A stretch of DNA of 41,129 nucleotides from Rhodanobacter sp. (GTDB lineage Bacteria > Pseudomonadota > Gammaproteobacteria > Xanthomonadales > Rhodanobacteraceae): positions 1 through 41,129 of the forward strand of contig DZCM01000009.1 in NCBI GenBank assembly GCA_022730295.1, in the 5' to 3' direction. A model generated the notes under the pieces. It did not search any database. It was not told the DNA's origin and worked only from the letters and a program-made list of their open reading frames with translations. The translations under genes were made by a program, and so were the position numbers. Below, piece after piece: positions 8,155 to 16,230 of the stretch (the stretch's first letter is position 1; each line of letters begins with the position of its first letter).

Positions 8155-10020
8155 GTGCAACCGACCGACATCCGCAAGCCGGACTACTTCCACAAAGTGG
8201 TGGATTGCCAGTGGGCGTGCCCCGCGCACACCCAGGTGCCCCGCTACATCCGCATGATCGCGTCGGGCCGTTACGACGACGCCTACCTGCTGAACTGGGA
8301 TTCGAACGTCTTCCCCGGCATCCTCGGGCGCACCTGTGACCGTCCCTGCGAGCCGGCTTGCCGGCGCGGGCGGGTTGAGGAAAACAACGGTGCCGATGTT
8401 GATAAGAGCAGGCCGGAACCCGTCGCCATCTGTCGCCTGAAACGTGTCGCCGCCGACAACCGCAGCGAAGACATCGAGCAGCGGATGCGCGAACGCTTGC
8501 CCGACCCCGTGCCCGGAGCCGAACGCTTCCGCGTCGCCTGCGTGGGCGCGGGGCCATCGTCACTCGCCGTCGCGCGCGATCTCGCGCCACTGGGTTACCA
8601 GGTCACCGTTTTCGAAGCCGACGCCAAGGGTGGCGGCTTCATGCGCACGCAGGTCCCGCGATTCCGGTTGCCCGAGCACGTGATCGACGAGGAAGTCGGC
8701 TACATCTTTGGCCTTGGCGTCGAGTTCGTCGGCAACCGTCGCATCGATTCGATGCGCAAGCTGCTGGATGAAAACTACGACGCGATCTTTGTCGGCAGCG
8801 GCGCGCCACGCGGACGCGACCTGCACGCTCCCGGGCGTGATGAGGCGGCGGCGAATATCCATCTCGGCATCGAATGGCTGGCCTCGGTGTATTTCGGCCA
8901 CGTCAAAAGCGTCGGCAAGCGCGTGATCGTGCTCGGCGGCGGCAACACCGCGATGGACTGCTGCCGCAGCGCGCGGCGTCTCGGCGGCGATGAGGTCAAG
9001 GTGATCGTGCGTTCGGGCTACGAAGAGATGAAGGCGAGCCCGTGGGAAAAGGAAGACGCCGAACATGAGGGTGTGAAGATCATCAACTGGCTGAATCCCA
9101 AATCGTTCGTGCACGAGAACGGCAAGTTGACGGGCATGTGGTTCACGCCGATGCGTGCCGAACACGACGCCAATGGCAAGCGCAAGCTGTTGCCGACCGG
9201 TGAGCCGGATCGCTTGATCGAATGCGACGAAGTGTTGATCGCCGTCGGTCAGGAAAACGCGTTTCCGTGGATCGAGCGCGACCTTGGCCTGGAGTTCGAC
9301 GAATGGGGCTTGCCGAAGCTGGACAAGTTGACGCTGCAATCGACGAACCGGAAAGTATTCTTCGGTGGCGATGCGGCGTTCGGCCCGAAAAACATCATCT
9401 GGGCGGTCGAGCATGGCCATCAGGCTGCGGCCTCGATCCACAACCTGTTGCAGGGCGAGGACGTGCGCCAGCGACCGCCGCCCATGACCAATCTAATCTC
9501 GCAGAAGATGGGCATCCACGAGTGGAGTTACGACAACGACATTTCCGTCGACGAACGCTTCGTCGTGCCGTGGGCGCCGAAGGAAAAGACGCTCACCAAT
9601 ATCCACCAGGAAGTCGAGCTCGGGTTCGATGTGGCGACCGCATGGAAGGAAGCGCAACGCTGCCTCAATTGCGACGTGCAGACCGTGTTCACCAAGGACA
9701 TCTGCATCGAGTGCGATGCCTGCGTCGATGTGTGTCCGATGGACTGCATCAGCTTTACCACTGACGGCGACGAAGCCGAGCTGCGAGAGCGCCTGACCGC
9801 GCCGGCGCTGAACCTTGCGCAGGACCTCTATATCGGCGGGCCGGTCAAGACCGGCCGCGTGATGGCGAAGGACGAGGATGTCTGCCTGCATTGTGGGCTG
9901 TGCGCCGAGCGTTGCCCGACCGGTGCGTGGGACATGCGCAAGTTCCTGTTCGCCGAATCGTATGCCGGCCGTGGCGAGGATTATTCCGCCAAGCCTGCAC
10001 ACAAGAAGGTGGCAGCGTGA
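8155..10020 (+). CDS. GltD-like FAD/iron-sulfur NAD(P)H oxidoreductase partnered with a 2-oxoacid:ferredoxin oxidoreductase
   Basis: 621 residues. The N-terminus is a dihydroprimidine-dehydrogenase-type iron-sulfur domain (VDCQWACPAHTQVP, then RTCDRPCEPACRRG). An FAD site follows (VACVGAGPSSLAVARDLA), then a second dinucleotide site for NAD(P)H (VIVLGGGNTAMDCCRSA) and a conserved FFGGDAAFGP segment. The C-terminus has two ferredoxin-like [4Fe-4S] motifs, CIECDACVDVCPMDC and CLHCGLCAERCPTGA. I infer electron transfer between NAD(P)H and the oxidoreductase encoded just downstream. The FAD motif has GPSS where GltD has GPAG. Start: GTG at 8155 with AGGAGG at 8143-8148; an ATG at 8150 is out of frame. 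Not glutamate synthase, since no large subunit is present. Confidence 0.88.
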   Translation: MQPTDIRKPDYFHKVVDCQWACPAHTQVPRYIRMIASGRYDDAYLLNWDSNVFPGILGRTCDRPCEPACRRGRVEENNGADVDKSRPEPVAICRLKRVAADNRSEDIEQRMRERLPDPVPGAERFRVACVGAGPSSLAVARDLAPLGYQVTVFEADAKGGGFMRTQVPRFRLPEHVIDEEVGYIFGLGVEFVGNRRIDSMRKLLDENYDAIFVGSGAPRGRDLHAPGRDEAAANIHLGIEWLASVYFGHVKSVGKRVIVLGGGNTAMDCCRSARRLGGDEVKVIVRSGYEEMKASPWEKEDAEHEGVKIINWLNPKSFVHENGKLTGMWFTPMRAEHDANGKRKLLPTGEPDRLIECDEVLIAVGQENAFPWIERDLGLEFDEWGLPKLDKLTLQSTNRKVFFGGDAAFGPKNIIWAVEHGHQAAASIHNLLQGEDVRQRPPPMTNLISQKMGIHEWSYDNDISVDERFVVPWAPKEKTLTNIHQEVELGFDVATAWKEAQRCLNCDVQTVFTKDICIECDACVDVCPMDCISFTTDGDEAELRERLTAPALNLAQDLYIGGPVKTGRVMAKDEDVCLHCGLCAERCPTGAWDMRKFLFAESYAGRGEDYSAKPAHKKVAA

Positions 10021-10040
10021 AGATGGGGGGCACTCCGATT

Positions 10041-10160
10041 TCGTCATTCCGGGACCGGCCGCGGCTTCAGCGCAGACGGAACCCGGAATCCATGTTGTTT
10101 TTCACGGTGTGGAACAAAGCTGGATTCCGGATCGCCGCTTTGCGGCGTCAGGAATGACGA
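10041..10160. repeat. 120-bp palindromic element with terminal inverted repeats
   Basis: Perfect 10-bp ends TCGTCATTCC (10041-10050) and GGAATGACGA (10151-10160). Internally CCGGAATCCA (10083-10092) pairs with TGGATTCCGG (10121-10130), and CGCCGC/GCGGCG forms a small hairpin at 10133-10147. It fills the gap between the flavoprotein gene and korA. No coding capacity. The ends match the element at 12076-12127, so both belong to one MITE/REP-like family. Confidence 0.85.
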
Positions 10161-10176
10161 CATGGAGTATCGCAGC

Positions 10177-12027
10177 ATGACGCAGGCAACCAACCCCATC
10201 ACCGCCACCAACGACTTCGTCGTCAAGTTCGCCAACATCAACGGTTCGGGTTCGGCGTCGGCGAATGAACTGTTCGCCAAGTGCATCCTGCGCATGGGTG
10301 TGCCTGTGAGTCCGCGCAACATTTTCCCGTCAAACATTCAGGGTCTGCCGACCTGGTACGAAGTGCGCGTTTCGGAACAGGGTTGGCTTGGCCGCCGTGG
10401 CGGCTACGACCTGCTGGTGGCGATGAATCCGCAGACCTGGGACACCGACGTCGCCGGTCTCGCGCCGGGTGGGTATCTGTTTTACGACAACTCCAAGCCG
10501 CTGCCGAAGTCAAAATTCCGTGACGACATCACGGTCATCGGGGTGCCGCTGACCAACATCGCGAACGGCAACTGGGACGATCCGCGCCAGCGCCAGCTGT
10601 TCAAGAACATCATGTACCTCGGTGCGTTGTCGGTGCTGCTCGGCATCGAGCGCGGGGTGGTCGTCCATCTGATCGGCGAGCAGTACAAGGGCAAGCAGGC
10701 GCTGCTTGATCCCAACGTGCACGCCCTCGATCTCGGCCGCGAATACGCCACGCAAAACCTGCCACCGAGCGGCCTGCAGATCGAACGTCGCGACAACGTT
10801 GGCGATCGCATTTTCGTCGACGGCAACAGCGCCGCGGCGCTGGGCATGGTCTATGGCGGCGCCAGCGTGTGCGCGTGGTACCCGATCACGCCCTCATCGT
10901 CGCTGGCGGAAGCCTTCCAGAAATACTGCGCCAAATTGCGCGTCGATCCGGAAACCGGCAAGCATCGCTATGCGATCGTGCAAGCGGAGGATGAAATCGC
11001 CTCGATCGGCATGGTGACCGGTGCCGGCTGGAATGGTGCGCGTGCCTTCACGGCGACATCGGGGCCCGGCATTTCGCTGATGAACGAGATCATCGGCTTG
11101 GCGTATTTCGCCGAGATCCCGGTGACGATCGTGGATGTGCAGCGCGGCGGGCCATCCACCGGCATGCCGACCCGCACCCAGCAGTCTGACGTCGCGTTTT
11201 GCGCGCATGCTTCGCATGGCGACACCAACCATGTGCTGTTGTTTCCGGAAGATCCGCACGAGTGTTTCGAATTCGCGGCGCAGGCGCTCGACCTCGCCGA
11301 CCGGCTGCAGACGCCGGTGTTCGTGTTGAGTGATCTCGACATCGGCATGAACCAGCGCCTGTGCAAACCGTTCGAATGGGACGACGCGCGCCGCTATGAC
11401 CGCGGCAAGGTGTTGACCGCCGAAGATCTGGAAGCCGGCAAGGCGTTCGGCCGCTATCGCGATGTGGACGGCGACGGCATTCCGTATCGAACGTATCCCG
11501 GTACCCATCCAGCCCGTGGTGGCTACTTCACCCGCGGCACCAGCAAGAACGCCGATGCGCGCTATTCGGAGAAGGGCGAGGACTACGTCGAAAACGTGCA
11601 GCGCTTGCAGCGTAAGCTGCAGAACGCGAAATCACTGTTGCCGCAGCCGCTCCTGCATCAGGCTCCGTACCCGGCACGTCACGGCGCGATACATTTTGGT
11701 TCGACCGCGCCAGCGATGGCCGAGGCCATCGCCAAGCTCGACGCCGACGGCATGCATATCGACGCCCTGCGCGTGCGCGGTTATCCGTTCGCCGATTCAG
11801 TGCGTGCGTTCATTGACGCGCACGAGCAGGTGTTCGTGGTCGAGCAGAACCGCGACGCGCAATTGCGCGGGTTGCTGGTCGAACAGTTCGAGATCGATCC
11901 GGCACGGCTGGTGCCGATCGTGCACTACGACGGCACCCCGATCACTGCGCGCTTCATCGCCAAGGCGATCGGCGAGCGGTTGGGGGCGGCAGACGTGAGG
12001 CAAATTCGCGACGGTAAGGTGGCGTGA
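10177..12027 (+). CDS. korA: 2-oxoacid:ferredoxin oxidoreductase, fused gamma-alpha subunit (KorA type)
   Basis: 616 residues from the ATG at 10177, which has GGAG eight bases upstream; a second ATG at 10162 would add five residues. The first 190 residues are the gamma domain (NGSGSASANELF, GRRGGYDLLVAMN), a transferase of electrons/CoA in this family. The alpha part starts near 205 (VDGNSAAALGM) with YPITPSSSLAEAF, the conserved pyrimidine-domain motif, and continues with ARAFTATSGPGISLMNEI and QRGGPSTGMPTRTQQSD. A C-terminal domain has VRGYPFADSVRAFIDAHEQVFVVEQNRDAQL. With KorB it should oxidise a 2-oxoacid plus CoA to acyl-CoA and CO2, or the reverse. The substrate is not set by the sequence; 2-oxoglutarate is the commonest for this fused type. 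Confidence 0.9.
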   Translation: MTQATNPITATNDFVVKFANINGSGSASANELFAKCILRMGVPVSPRNIFPSNIQGLPTWYEVRVSEQGWLGRRGGYDLLVAMNPQTWDTDVAGLAPGGYLFYDNSKPLPKSKFRDDITVIGVPLTNIANGNWDDPRQRQLFKNIMYLGALSVLLGIERGVVVHLIGEQYKGKQALLDPNVHALDLGREYATQNLPPSGLQIERRDNVGDRIFVDGNSAAALGMVYGGASVCAWYPITPSSSLAEAFQKYCAKLRVDPETGKHRYAIVQAEDEIASIGMVTGAGWNGARAFTATSGPGISLMNEIIGLAYFAEIPVTIVDVQRGGPSTGMPTRTQQSDVAFCAHASHGDTNHVLLFPEDPHECFEFAAQALDLADRLQTPVFVLSDLDIGMNQRLCKPFEWDDARRYDRGKVLTAEDLEAGKAFGRYRDVDGDGIPYRTYPGTHPARGGYFTRGTSKNADARYSEKGEDYVENVQRLQRKLQNAKSLLPQPLLHQAPYPARHGAIHFGSTAPAMAEAIAKLDADGMHIDALRVRGYPFADSVRAFIDAHEQVFVVEQNRDAQLRGLLVEQFEIDPARLVPIVHYDGTPITARFIAKAIGERLGAADVRQIRDGKVA

Positions 12028-12075
12028 GCGAGACTTTGGTCGAACATGGTGAATTCAAGTGCCAAATCACCTTCG

Positions 12076-12127
12076 TCGTCATTCCGGGTTCTGCTCGCGG
12101 AAATCGCGCGCAACGCCGGAATGACGA
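12076..12127. repeat. 52-bp palindromic element, short relative of 10041-10160
   Basis: Ends TCGTCATTCC (12076-12085) and GGAATGACGA (12118-12127) are identical to those of the 120-bp element, but the interior is different and shorter. It lies in the korA-korB gap. Confidence 0.8.
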
Positions 12128-12189
12128 TGGTTTTGTGGTGAATTGTTGTATTCAGCCGTATGGCGAAGGCGTTACGTTGTGAGCACAAC

Positions 12190-13245
12190 ATGACCTATCT
12201 ACCCAAACCCAAAATCCACCATCCTTCGTTGCAACGCAATCGCGCCGGTTTTATCCGCCGCGACTACGAGGGCGCGATCTCGACCCTGTGCGCCGGTTGC
12301 GGGCACGACTCGATATCAGCGGCGATCATCCAGGCTTGCTGGGAACTGGACGTCCAGCCGCACCGGGTCGCAAAGATTTCCGGTATCGGTTGCAGCTCCA
12401 AGACGCCTACCTATTTCCTCTCCGCTTCACACGGGTTCAACGCCGTGCACGGGCGCATGCCTTCGGTCCTCACCGGCGCCAACCTTGCCAATCGCGAACT
12501 CATGTATCTCGGCATTTCCGGCGACGGGGATTCCGCATCCATCGGCATCGGCCAGTTCGTGCACGCGATACGGCGTGGCGTGGACATGGTCTATATCGTG
12601 GAGAACAACGGTGTGTACGGGCTCACCAAGGGCCAGTTCTCGGCGACCGCCGATGCGGGCAGCAAGTCGAAAAAGGGTGCGATCAACAACGATGCGCCGA
12701 TCGACATGGTCGGCATGGCGCTGCAACTGGGTGCAAGTTTCGTGGCGCGCGGTTTTTCCGGCGACAAGGCGCAACTGGTGCCGATCCTGAAGGCGGCGAT
12801 GTCGCACAAGGGTGCGTCCTTCGTGGACGTGTTGAGTCCCTGCGTGGCCTTCAACAATCATCCGGGCAGTACCAAGAGCTATGACTATGTGCGTGAGCAC
12901 AACCACGCGTTGTGCCGGATGGATTTCATATCGAAGCGTGATGAAATTACCGTCGATTATCCGCCGGGCGCGGTGCGCGAGGTGCGCCAGCACGATGGCA
13001 GCACGTTGCGCCTGCGCAAGCTGCCCGAATCCCACGACACCGGCGACCGGGTCGCCGCGATGAACTATCTGCACGAATGTCAGGCGCGCGGCGAAATCGT
13101 CACCGGCTTGCTGTATGTGGATCCCGATGCGCCCGACTTGCACGCCCACCTTGAGACCGCGCCGGTGGCATTCAATACGCTGGGCGAGGATGAACTGTGC
13201 CCGGGCGCCGTGAGACTGGAATCGATCAACGCAGCCTTGCGTTGA
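12190..13245 (+). CDS. korB: 2-oxoacid:ferredoxin oxidoreductase beta subunit (KorB type)
   Basis: 351 residues. The thiamine diphosphate and [4Fe-4S] subunit. C34 and C37 (TLCAGCGHDSI), C68 (SGIGCSSKT) and C218 (VLSPCVAFN) match the four cluster ligands of archaeal-type beta subunits. GISGDGDSASIGIGQF with ENNGVYGLTKGQFSAT is the Mg/ThDP-binding GDG...N motif. The ATG at 12190 is preferred over one at 12160 because the region between looks non-coding; the ribosome site is weak for both. It follows korA after a gap occupied by a palindromic element. The beta subunit is a little longer than the usual 280-340 residues at its C-terminus. Confidence 0.92.
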   Translation: MTYLPKPKIHHPSLQRNRAGFIRRDYEGAISTLCAGCGHDSISAAIIQACWELDVQPHRVAKISGIGCSSKTPTYFLSASHGFNAVHGRMPSVLTGANLANRELMYLGISGDGDSASIGIGQFVHAIRRGVDMVYIVENNGVYGLTKGQFSATADAGSKSKKGAINNDAPIDMVGMALQLGASFVARGFSGDKAQLVPILKAAMSHKGASFVDVLSPCVAFNNHPGSTKSYDYVREHNHALCRMDFISKRDEITVDYPPGAVREVRQHDGSTLRLRKLPESHDTGDRVAAMNYLHECQARGEIVTGLLYVDPDAPDLHAHLETAPVAFNTLGEDELCPGAVRLESINAALR

Positions 13246-13321
13246 GGCGTCCAGCCACCATAAAGGCGTGACCGCGTATGTTGGGGTCCACGTCAGCTTC
13301 GCTCGCGGGCGCGCTGCGCGC

Positions 13322-13666
13322 ATGACCATGGAAATTCAGTCGGAGCCGGCTATCGACAGGCACAAACATCGCTTGAACGTGCATTTGGATCGCTGGCAGG
13401 GCAAGCTGCCGCGTCGGGGAGCATCGGTGATGGATTGGCTGCGCCAGCCATCGTCACGCTGGGTGCGGATCCCGATCGGCCTGTTGCTGGTTGCGTGCGG
13501 GCTGCTGGGATTCCTGCCGATACTCGGGTTCTGGATGGCGATTCCGGGACTCTTGCTGTTGGCGCTGGACGTGCCATTCCTGCGCCTGCCGATTCGCGTG
13601 GCGATCGTGCGCACGCGCTACGCGTTCACGCGTTGGAAGCAGCGCCGGCGCGCCCGCAAGGGCTGA
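13322..13666 (+). CDS. Small transmembrane protein (PGPGW-like)
   Basis: 114 residues from the ATG at 13322; other in-frame starts (GTG 13268, ATG 13328) are possible and none has a clear ribosome site. A soluble, charged N-terminus (HKHRLNVHLDRWQGKLPRR) precedes two hydrophobic segments at about 55-68 and 72-90 separated by a short turn, IPIGLLLVACGLLGFLPILG and MAIPGLLLLALDVPF, and a basic tail (RWKQRRRARKG). The turn and layout resemble the PGPGW family of putative membrane proteins. No function is known. It sits between korB and phaE. Confidence 0.75.
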   Translation: MTMEIQSEPAIDRHKHRLNVHLDRWQGKLPRRGASVMDWLRQPSSRWVRIPIGLLLVACGLLGFLPILGFWMAIPGLLLLALDVPFLRLPIRVAIVRTRYAFTRWKQRRRARKG

Positions 13667-13769
13667 GTTCGACGTTTTCGACAGCACCCGGATTCGCGGC
13701 AGCTTTCGTTTGTTGCGGTGCAGCATTTATGCCATTACCATGCACTCTATCGAATCGGAGATGACGGAC

Positions 13770-14819
13770 ATGGCCAAAGATCACGGTGCCACGCGCACGC
13801 TTGAGGACTGGCAAAAGACCTCGCGCCAGTACTGGGAGGCCTGGTCTGACGCTACGCGCAAGGCGTTCGGTGGTACGGCGGATGCGACTTCACCCGACCA
13901 GATGCCGTGGCACGAGGGCCTCGAGCAGTGGTCGCGGATGTTCGACGCCGGCAAGGCCCAGAACGCCCAGAGTGAGACAGTCGAGCGGCTGCTCGCGGGA
14001 GCGCGCAGCTACTTCGCGCTGCTGCAATCCATGGCGGACCAGAGTTCGCAGGGCAATGCCGACCCGCAAGCGTGGACGGAATCGCTGCGCAATGCGTTCA
14101 ACTTCCCGGGCGCTGACGCGGCGCTTGTCGACAACCCGCTGGCGCGCGCGATGCGCGAACTGTCCGGATCAGGTGCGAAGGGCTTCGAGCAGATGATGGA
14201 AGGCCTGCAGCCGGCACTGCGCGAAGTACGTGCCATGCTGGACCTGCCGGCGTTCGGCTATGCCCGTGAGCATCAGGAACAACACCAGCGCATGGCGAAA
14301 GCCTGGCTGGATTACCAGCAGGAAACCAACCGCTACAACACGCTGATCGCCCGCGCCAGCAAGCGTGCGTTCGAGCTGTTCGAGGACAAGCTGGCCGAGC
14401 GCGGCGAACCCGGGCGACAGGTCGATTCCGTGCGCGGCCTGTACGACCTGTGGGTGGACGCGGCCGAAGATGGCTACGCCGAGGTGGCACTGTCGGACGA
14501 GTTTCGTGAAGTCTACGGCGCGCTCGTCAACGCGCAGATGCGTGTCCGCCAGGCCATGCAGAAGGAAGTCGAGAAGATTTCCAACGACCTCGGCATGCCG
14601 ACGCGCACTGAAATCGACAGCATCGGCAAGCGCGTGCATGAACTGCATCGCGCATCCAGGAATCGCGCCGAGGACGACGCTGCGCTGCGTGCGGAGATCG
14701 CTGCGCTGCGCGCCGAGGTCGAGCAGCTCACGGGAACCAGGCCGATAGCGGCGCAGCCCCAAGGCGCGTCCATTCGCAAGCGGGCGACAAAGCCCGCCAC
14801 CAAGTCGAGCAAGGAGTGA
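13770..14819 (+). CDS. phaE: Class III poly(R)-hydroxyalkanoic acid synthase subunit PhaE
   Basis: 349 residues from the ATG at 13770, which has GGAG nine bases upstream; in-frame ATGs at 13740 and 13761 are alternatives. PhaE is the non-catalytic partner that activates PhaC in class III PHA synthases at the granule surface. It is largely helical, with LEDWQKTSRQYWEAWSDATRKAF at the start, a DNPLARAMRELSG segment and a central PAFGYAREHQEQHQRMAKAWLDYQQ, LYDLWVDAAEDGYAEVALSDEF region characteristic of PhaE. The C-terminus is a coiled coil (AALRAEIAALRAEVEQL) and a lysine-rich tail. The stop lies 5 bases before the phaC ATG, so the two are translationally linked. Confidence 0.93.
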   Translation: MAKDHGATRTLEDWQKTSRQYWEAWSDATRKAFGGTADATSPDQMPWHEGLEQWSRMFDAGKAQNAQSETVERLLAGARSYFALLQSMADQSSQGNADPQAWTESLRNAFNFPGADAALVDNPLARAMRELSGSGAKGFEQMMEGLQPALREVRAMLDLPAFGYAREHQEQHQRMAKAWLDYQQETNRYNTLIARASKRAFELFEDKLAERGEPGRQVDSVRGLYDLWVDAAEDGYAEVALSDEFREVYGALVNAQMRVRQAMQKEVEKISNDLGMPTRTEIDSIGKRVHELHRASRNRAEDDAALRAEIAALRAEVEQLTGTRPIAAQPQGASIRKRATKPATKSSKE

Positions 14820-14824
14820 TGGCC

Positions 14825-15892
14825 ATGGACCCGATCCGCATCGATCCCAAGCGCGCCCTCGATGAAGCGCTGCGCGCACAACAGAAGCTGGCTGCGAGCC
14901 TGCGTACCCTGCGCCAGGTCGAGGACGTCGATTACGGCGCCACCGACAAGGAAGAGATCTACCGCGAGGACAAGGTCGTCGTCTACCGCTACAAGGGCAA
15001 GGGCAAACCAACCGCGAAGGCACCGATCCTGATCTGCTACGCGCTGGTCAACCGGCCCTACATGGTCGACCTGCAGGATGACCGCTCGCTGGTCAAGAAT
15101 CTGCTCGCGCTCGGCGAGGACGTCTACATCATCGACTGGGGCTACCCCGATGGCGGCGATCGCTGGCTGACGCTGGACGACTACATCAACGGCTACATCC
15201 GCCGTTCGGTCGATGCGGTCGCGAAGCACGCGGGCGTGAAGAAAATCAATCTGCTCGGCATCTGCCAAGGCGGCGCGTTCTCGCTGTGCTTCACCGCGCT
15301 GCATCAGGAGAAACTGCAAAACTTGATCACGATGGTGACGCCGGTTGACTTCCACACGCGGGACAACATGCTGTCGCACTGGACCCGTGGCATGGACGTG
15401 GACCTGTTCGTGGACACGCTCGGCAACGTGCCGGCGGACCTGATGAACTGGTGTTACCTGACGTTGAAGCCGGTGCGGCTGAACCAGCAGAAATACGTCG
15501 CGATGCTGGACATCCTCGACGACAAGGTTGAGCTGGAAAACTTCCTGCGCATGGAAAAGTGGATTTTCGATTCGCCCGACCAGGCCGGCGAGGCGTTCCG
15601 CGAGTTCATCAAGGATTTTTACCAGGGCAACAAGCTCGTCACGGGCGGCCTCAAGATCGGCGGCAAGGACGTGAGCCTGAAAAACATCACACTCCCCGTG
15701 CTCAACATCTTCGCCGAGCAGGATCATCTGGTACCGCCGTCGGCAGCACGTCCGCTCGGTGACCACGTCGGCACCAAGGACTACACCCAGCTCGCGTTCA
15801 AGGGCGGCCACATTGGCATCTACGTGTCCGGGCGTGCGCAGCGCGAAGTGCCGCCCGCGATCCATGAGTGGCTGGCCAAGCGTACCCGCTAG
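14825..15892 (+). CDS. phaC: Class III poly(R)-hydroxyalkanoic acid synthase subunit PhaC
   Basis: 355 residues, typical of class III (class I enzymes are near 590). It polymerises (R)-3-hydroxyacyl-CoA, mainly 3-hydroxybutyryl-CoA, into storage polyester. The alpha/beta-hydrolase lipase box is GICQGG with nucleophile C147; D300 (FAEQDHLVPP) and H329 (KGGHIGIYVSG) complete the triad, offset by two from the Allochromatium vinosum residues C149/D302/H331. The ATG at 14825 has AAGGAG eight bases upstream; the GTG at 14816 and ATG at 14819 are too close to it. phaA/phaB and phasin genes are not in the window. Confidence 0.96.
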   Translation: MDPIRIDPKRALDEALRAQQKLAASLRTLRQVEDVDYGATDKEEIYREDKVVVYRYKGKGKPTAKAPILICYALVNRPYMVDLQDDRSLVKNLLALGEDVYIIDWGYPDGGDRWLTLDDYINGYIRRSVDAVAKHAGVKKINLLGICQGGAFSLCFTALHQEKLQNLITMVTPVDFHTRDNMLSHWTRGMDVDLFVDTLGNVPADLMNWCYLTLKPVRLNQQKYVAMLDILDDKVELENFLRMEKWIFDSPDQAGEAFREFIKDFYQGNKLVTGGLKIGGKDVSLKNITLPVLNIFAEQDHLVPPSAARPLGDHVGTKDYTQLAFKGGHIGIYVSGRAQREVPPAIHEWLAKRTR

Positions 15893-15952
15893 AAGATGTG
15901 GGGACGCTTGCCCGGCCGCCCGTGCCCGCGCGCGTCCGGCTAGAATGGGAAG

Positions 15953-16150
15953 ATGGACACACCACGACACTTGCGCCGTTCCCGCCGCAATCGCTGGGTT
16001 GCCGGCGTGGTCGGCGGCCTCGCTGATTACTTTGGACTTGACCCGACCCTGGCGCGCATCATCTATGTGCTGGTGTCGATTTTTTCGGCGGTGTTTCCCG
16101 GCATCCTCATTTACATCATCCTGTGGATCCTGATCCCGATGGGTGATTGA
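15953..16150 (+). CDS. Small PspC-domain membrane protein
   Basis: 65 residues, essentially a stand-alone PspC domain: a basic start ([33 protein letters not shown], split here by the conserved GGLADYF turn) and one hydrophobic helix (about 40-61). PspC proteins sense or modulate envelope stress with PspA/PspB in enterobacteria, but short solitary copies are common and of unknown role. No pspA or pspB neighbours. The ribosome site is GGGAAG close to the ATG, and TAGAAT just upstream could be a -10 box, implying a very short leader. Confidence 0.88.
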   Translation: MDTPRHLRRSRRNRWVAGVVGGLADYFGLDPTLARIIYVLVSIFSAVFPGILIYIILWILIPMGD

Positions 16151-16203
16151 TCGGGCTTTGGCGCGCGCGACCGCAGGCTGCTGCGCAAGCACATGTTAGG
16201 CTT

Positions 16204-16220
16204 GCGCCAGTTTCTGGCGC
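16204..16220 (+). promoter_or_regulatory. Hairpin directly upstream of mtnA
   Basis: GCGCCAG / CTGGCGC with a TTT loop, followed by GTTTA and the mtnA ATG 10 bases later. It replaces the normal ribosome-site position, so it may affect translation or end the pspC transcript; the T tract is too short for a confident terminator. Confidence 0.4.
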
Positions 16221-16230
16221 GTTTATCCGA

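Noticed and set aside
8155-10020. Glutamate synthase small subunit
   Set aside because: No gltB neighbour; two extra C-terminal [4Fe-4S] motifs and the korAB neighbours point to a different partner.
10041-10160. Insertion sequence
   Set aside because: Terminal inverted repeats exist, but 120 bp has no transposase and no evident target duplication; a non-autonomous palindromic element is the most that can be said.
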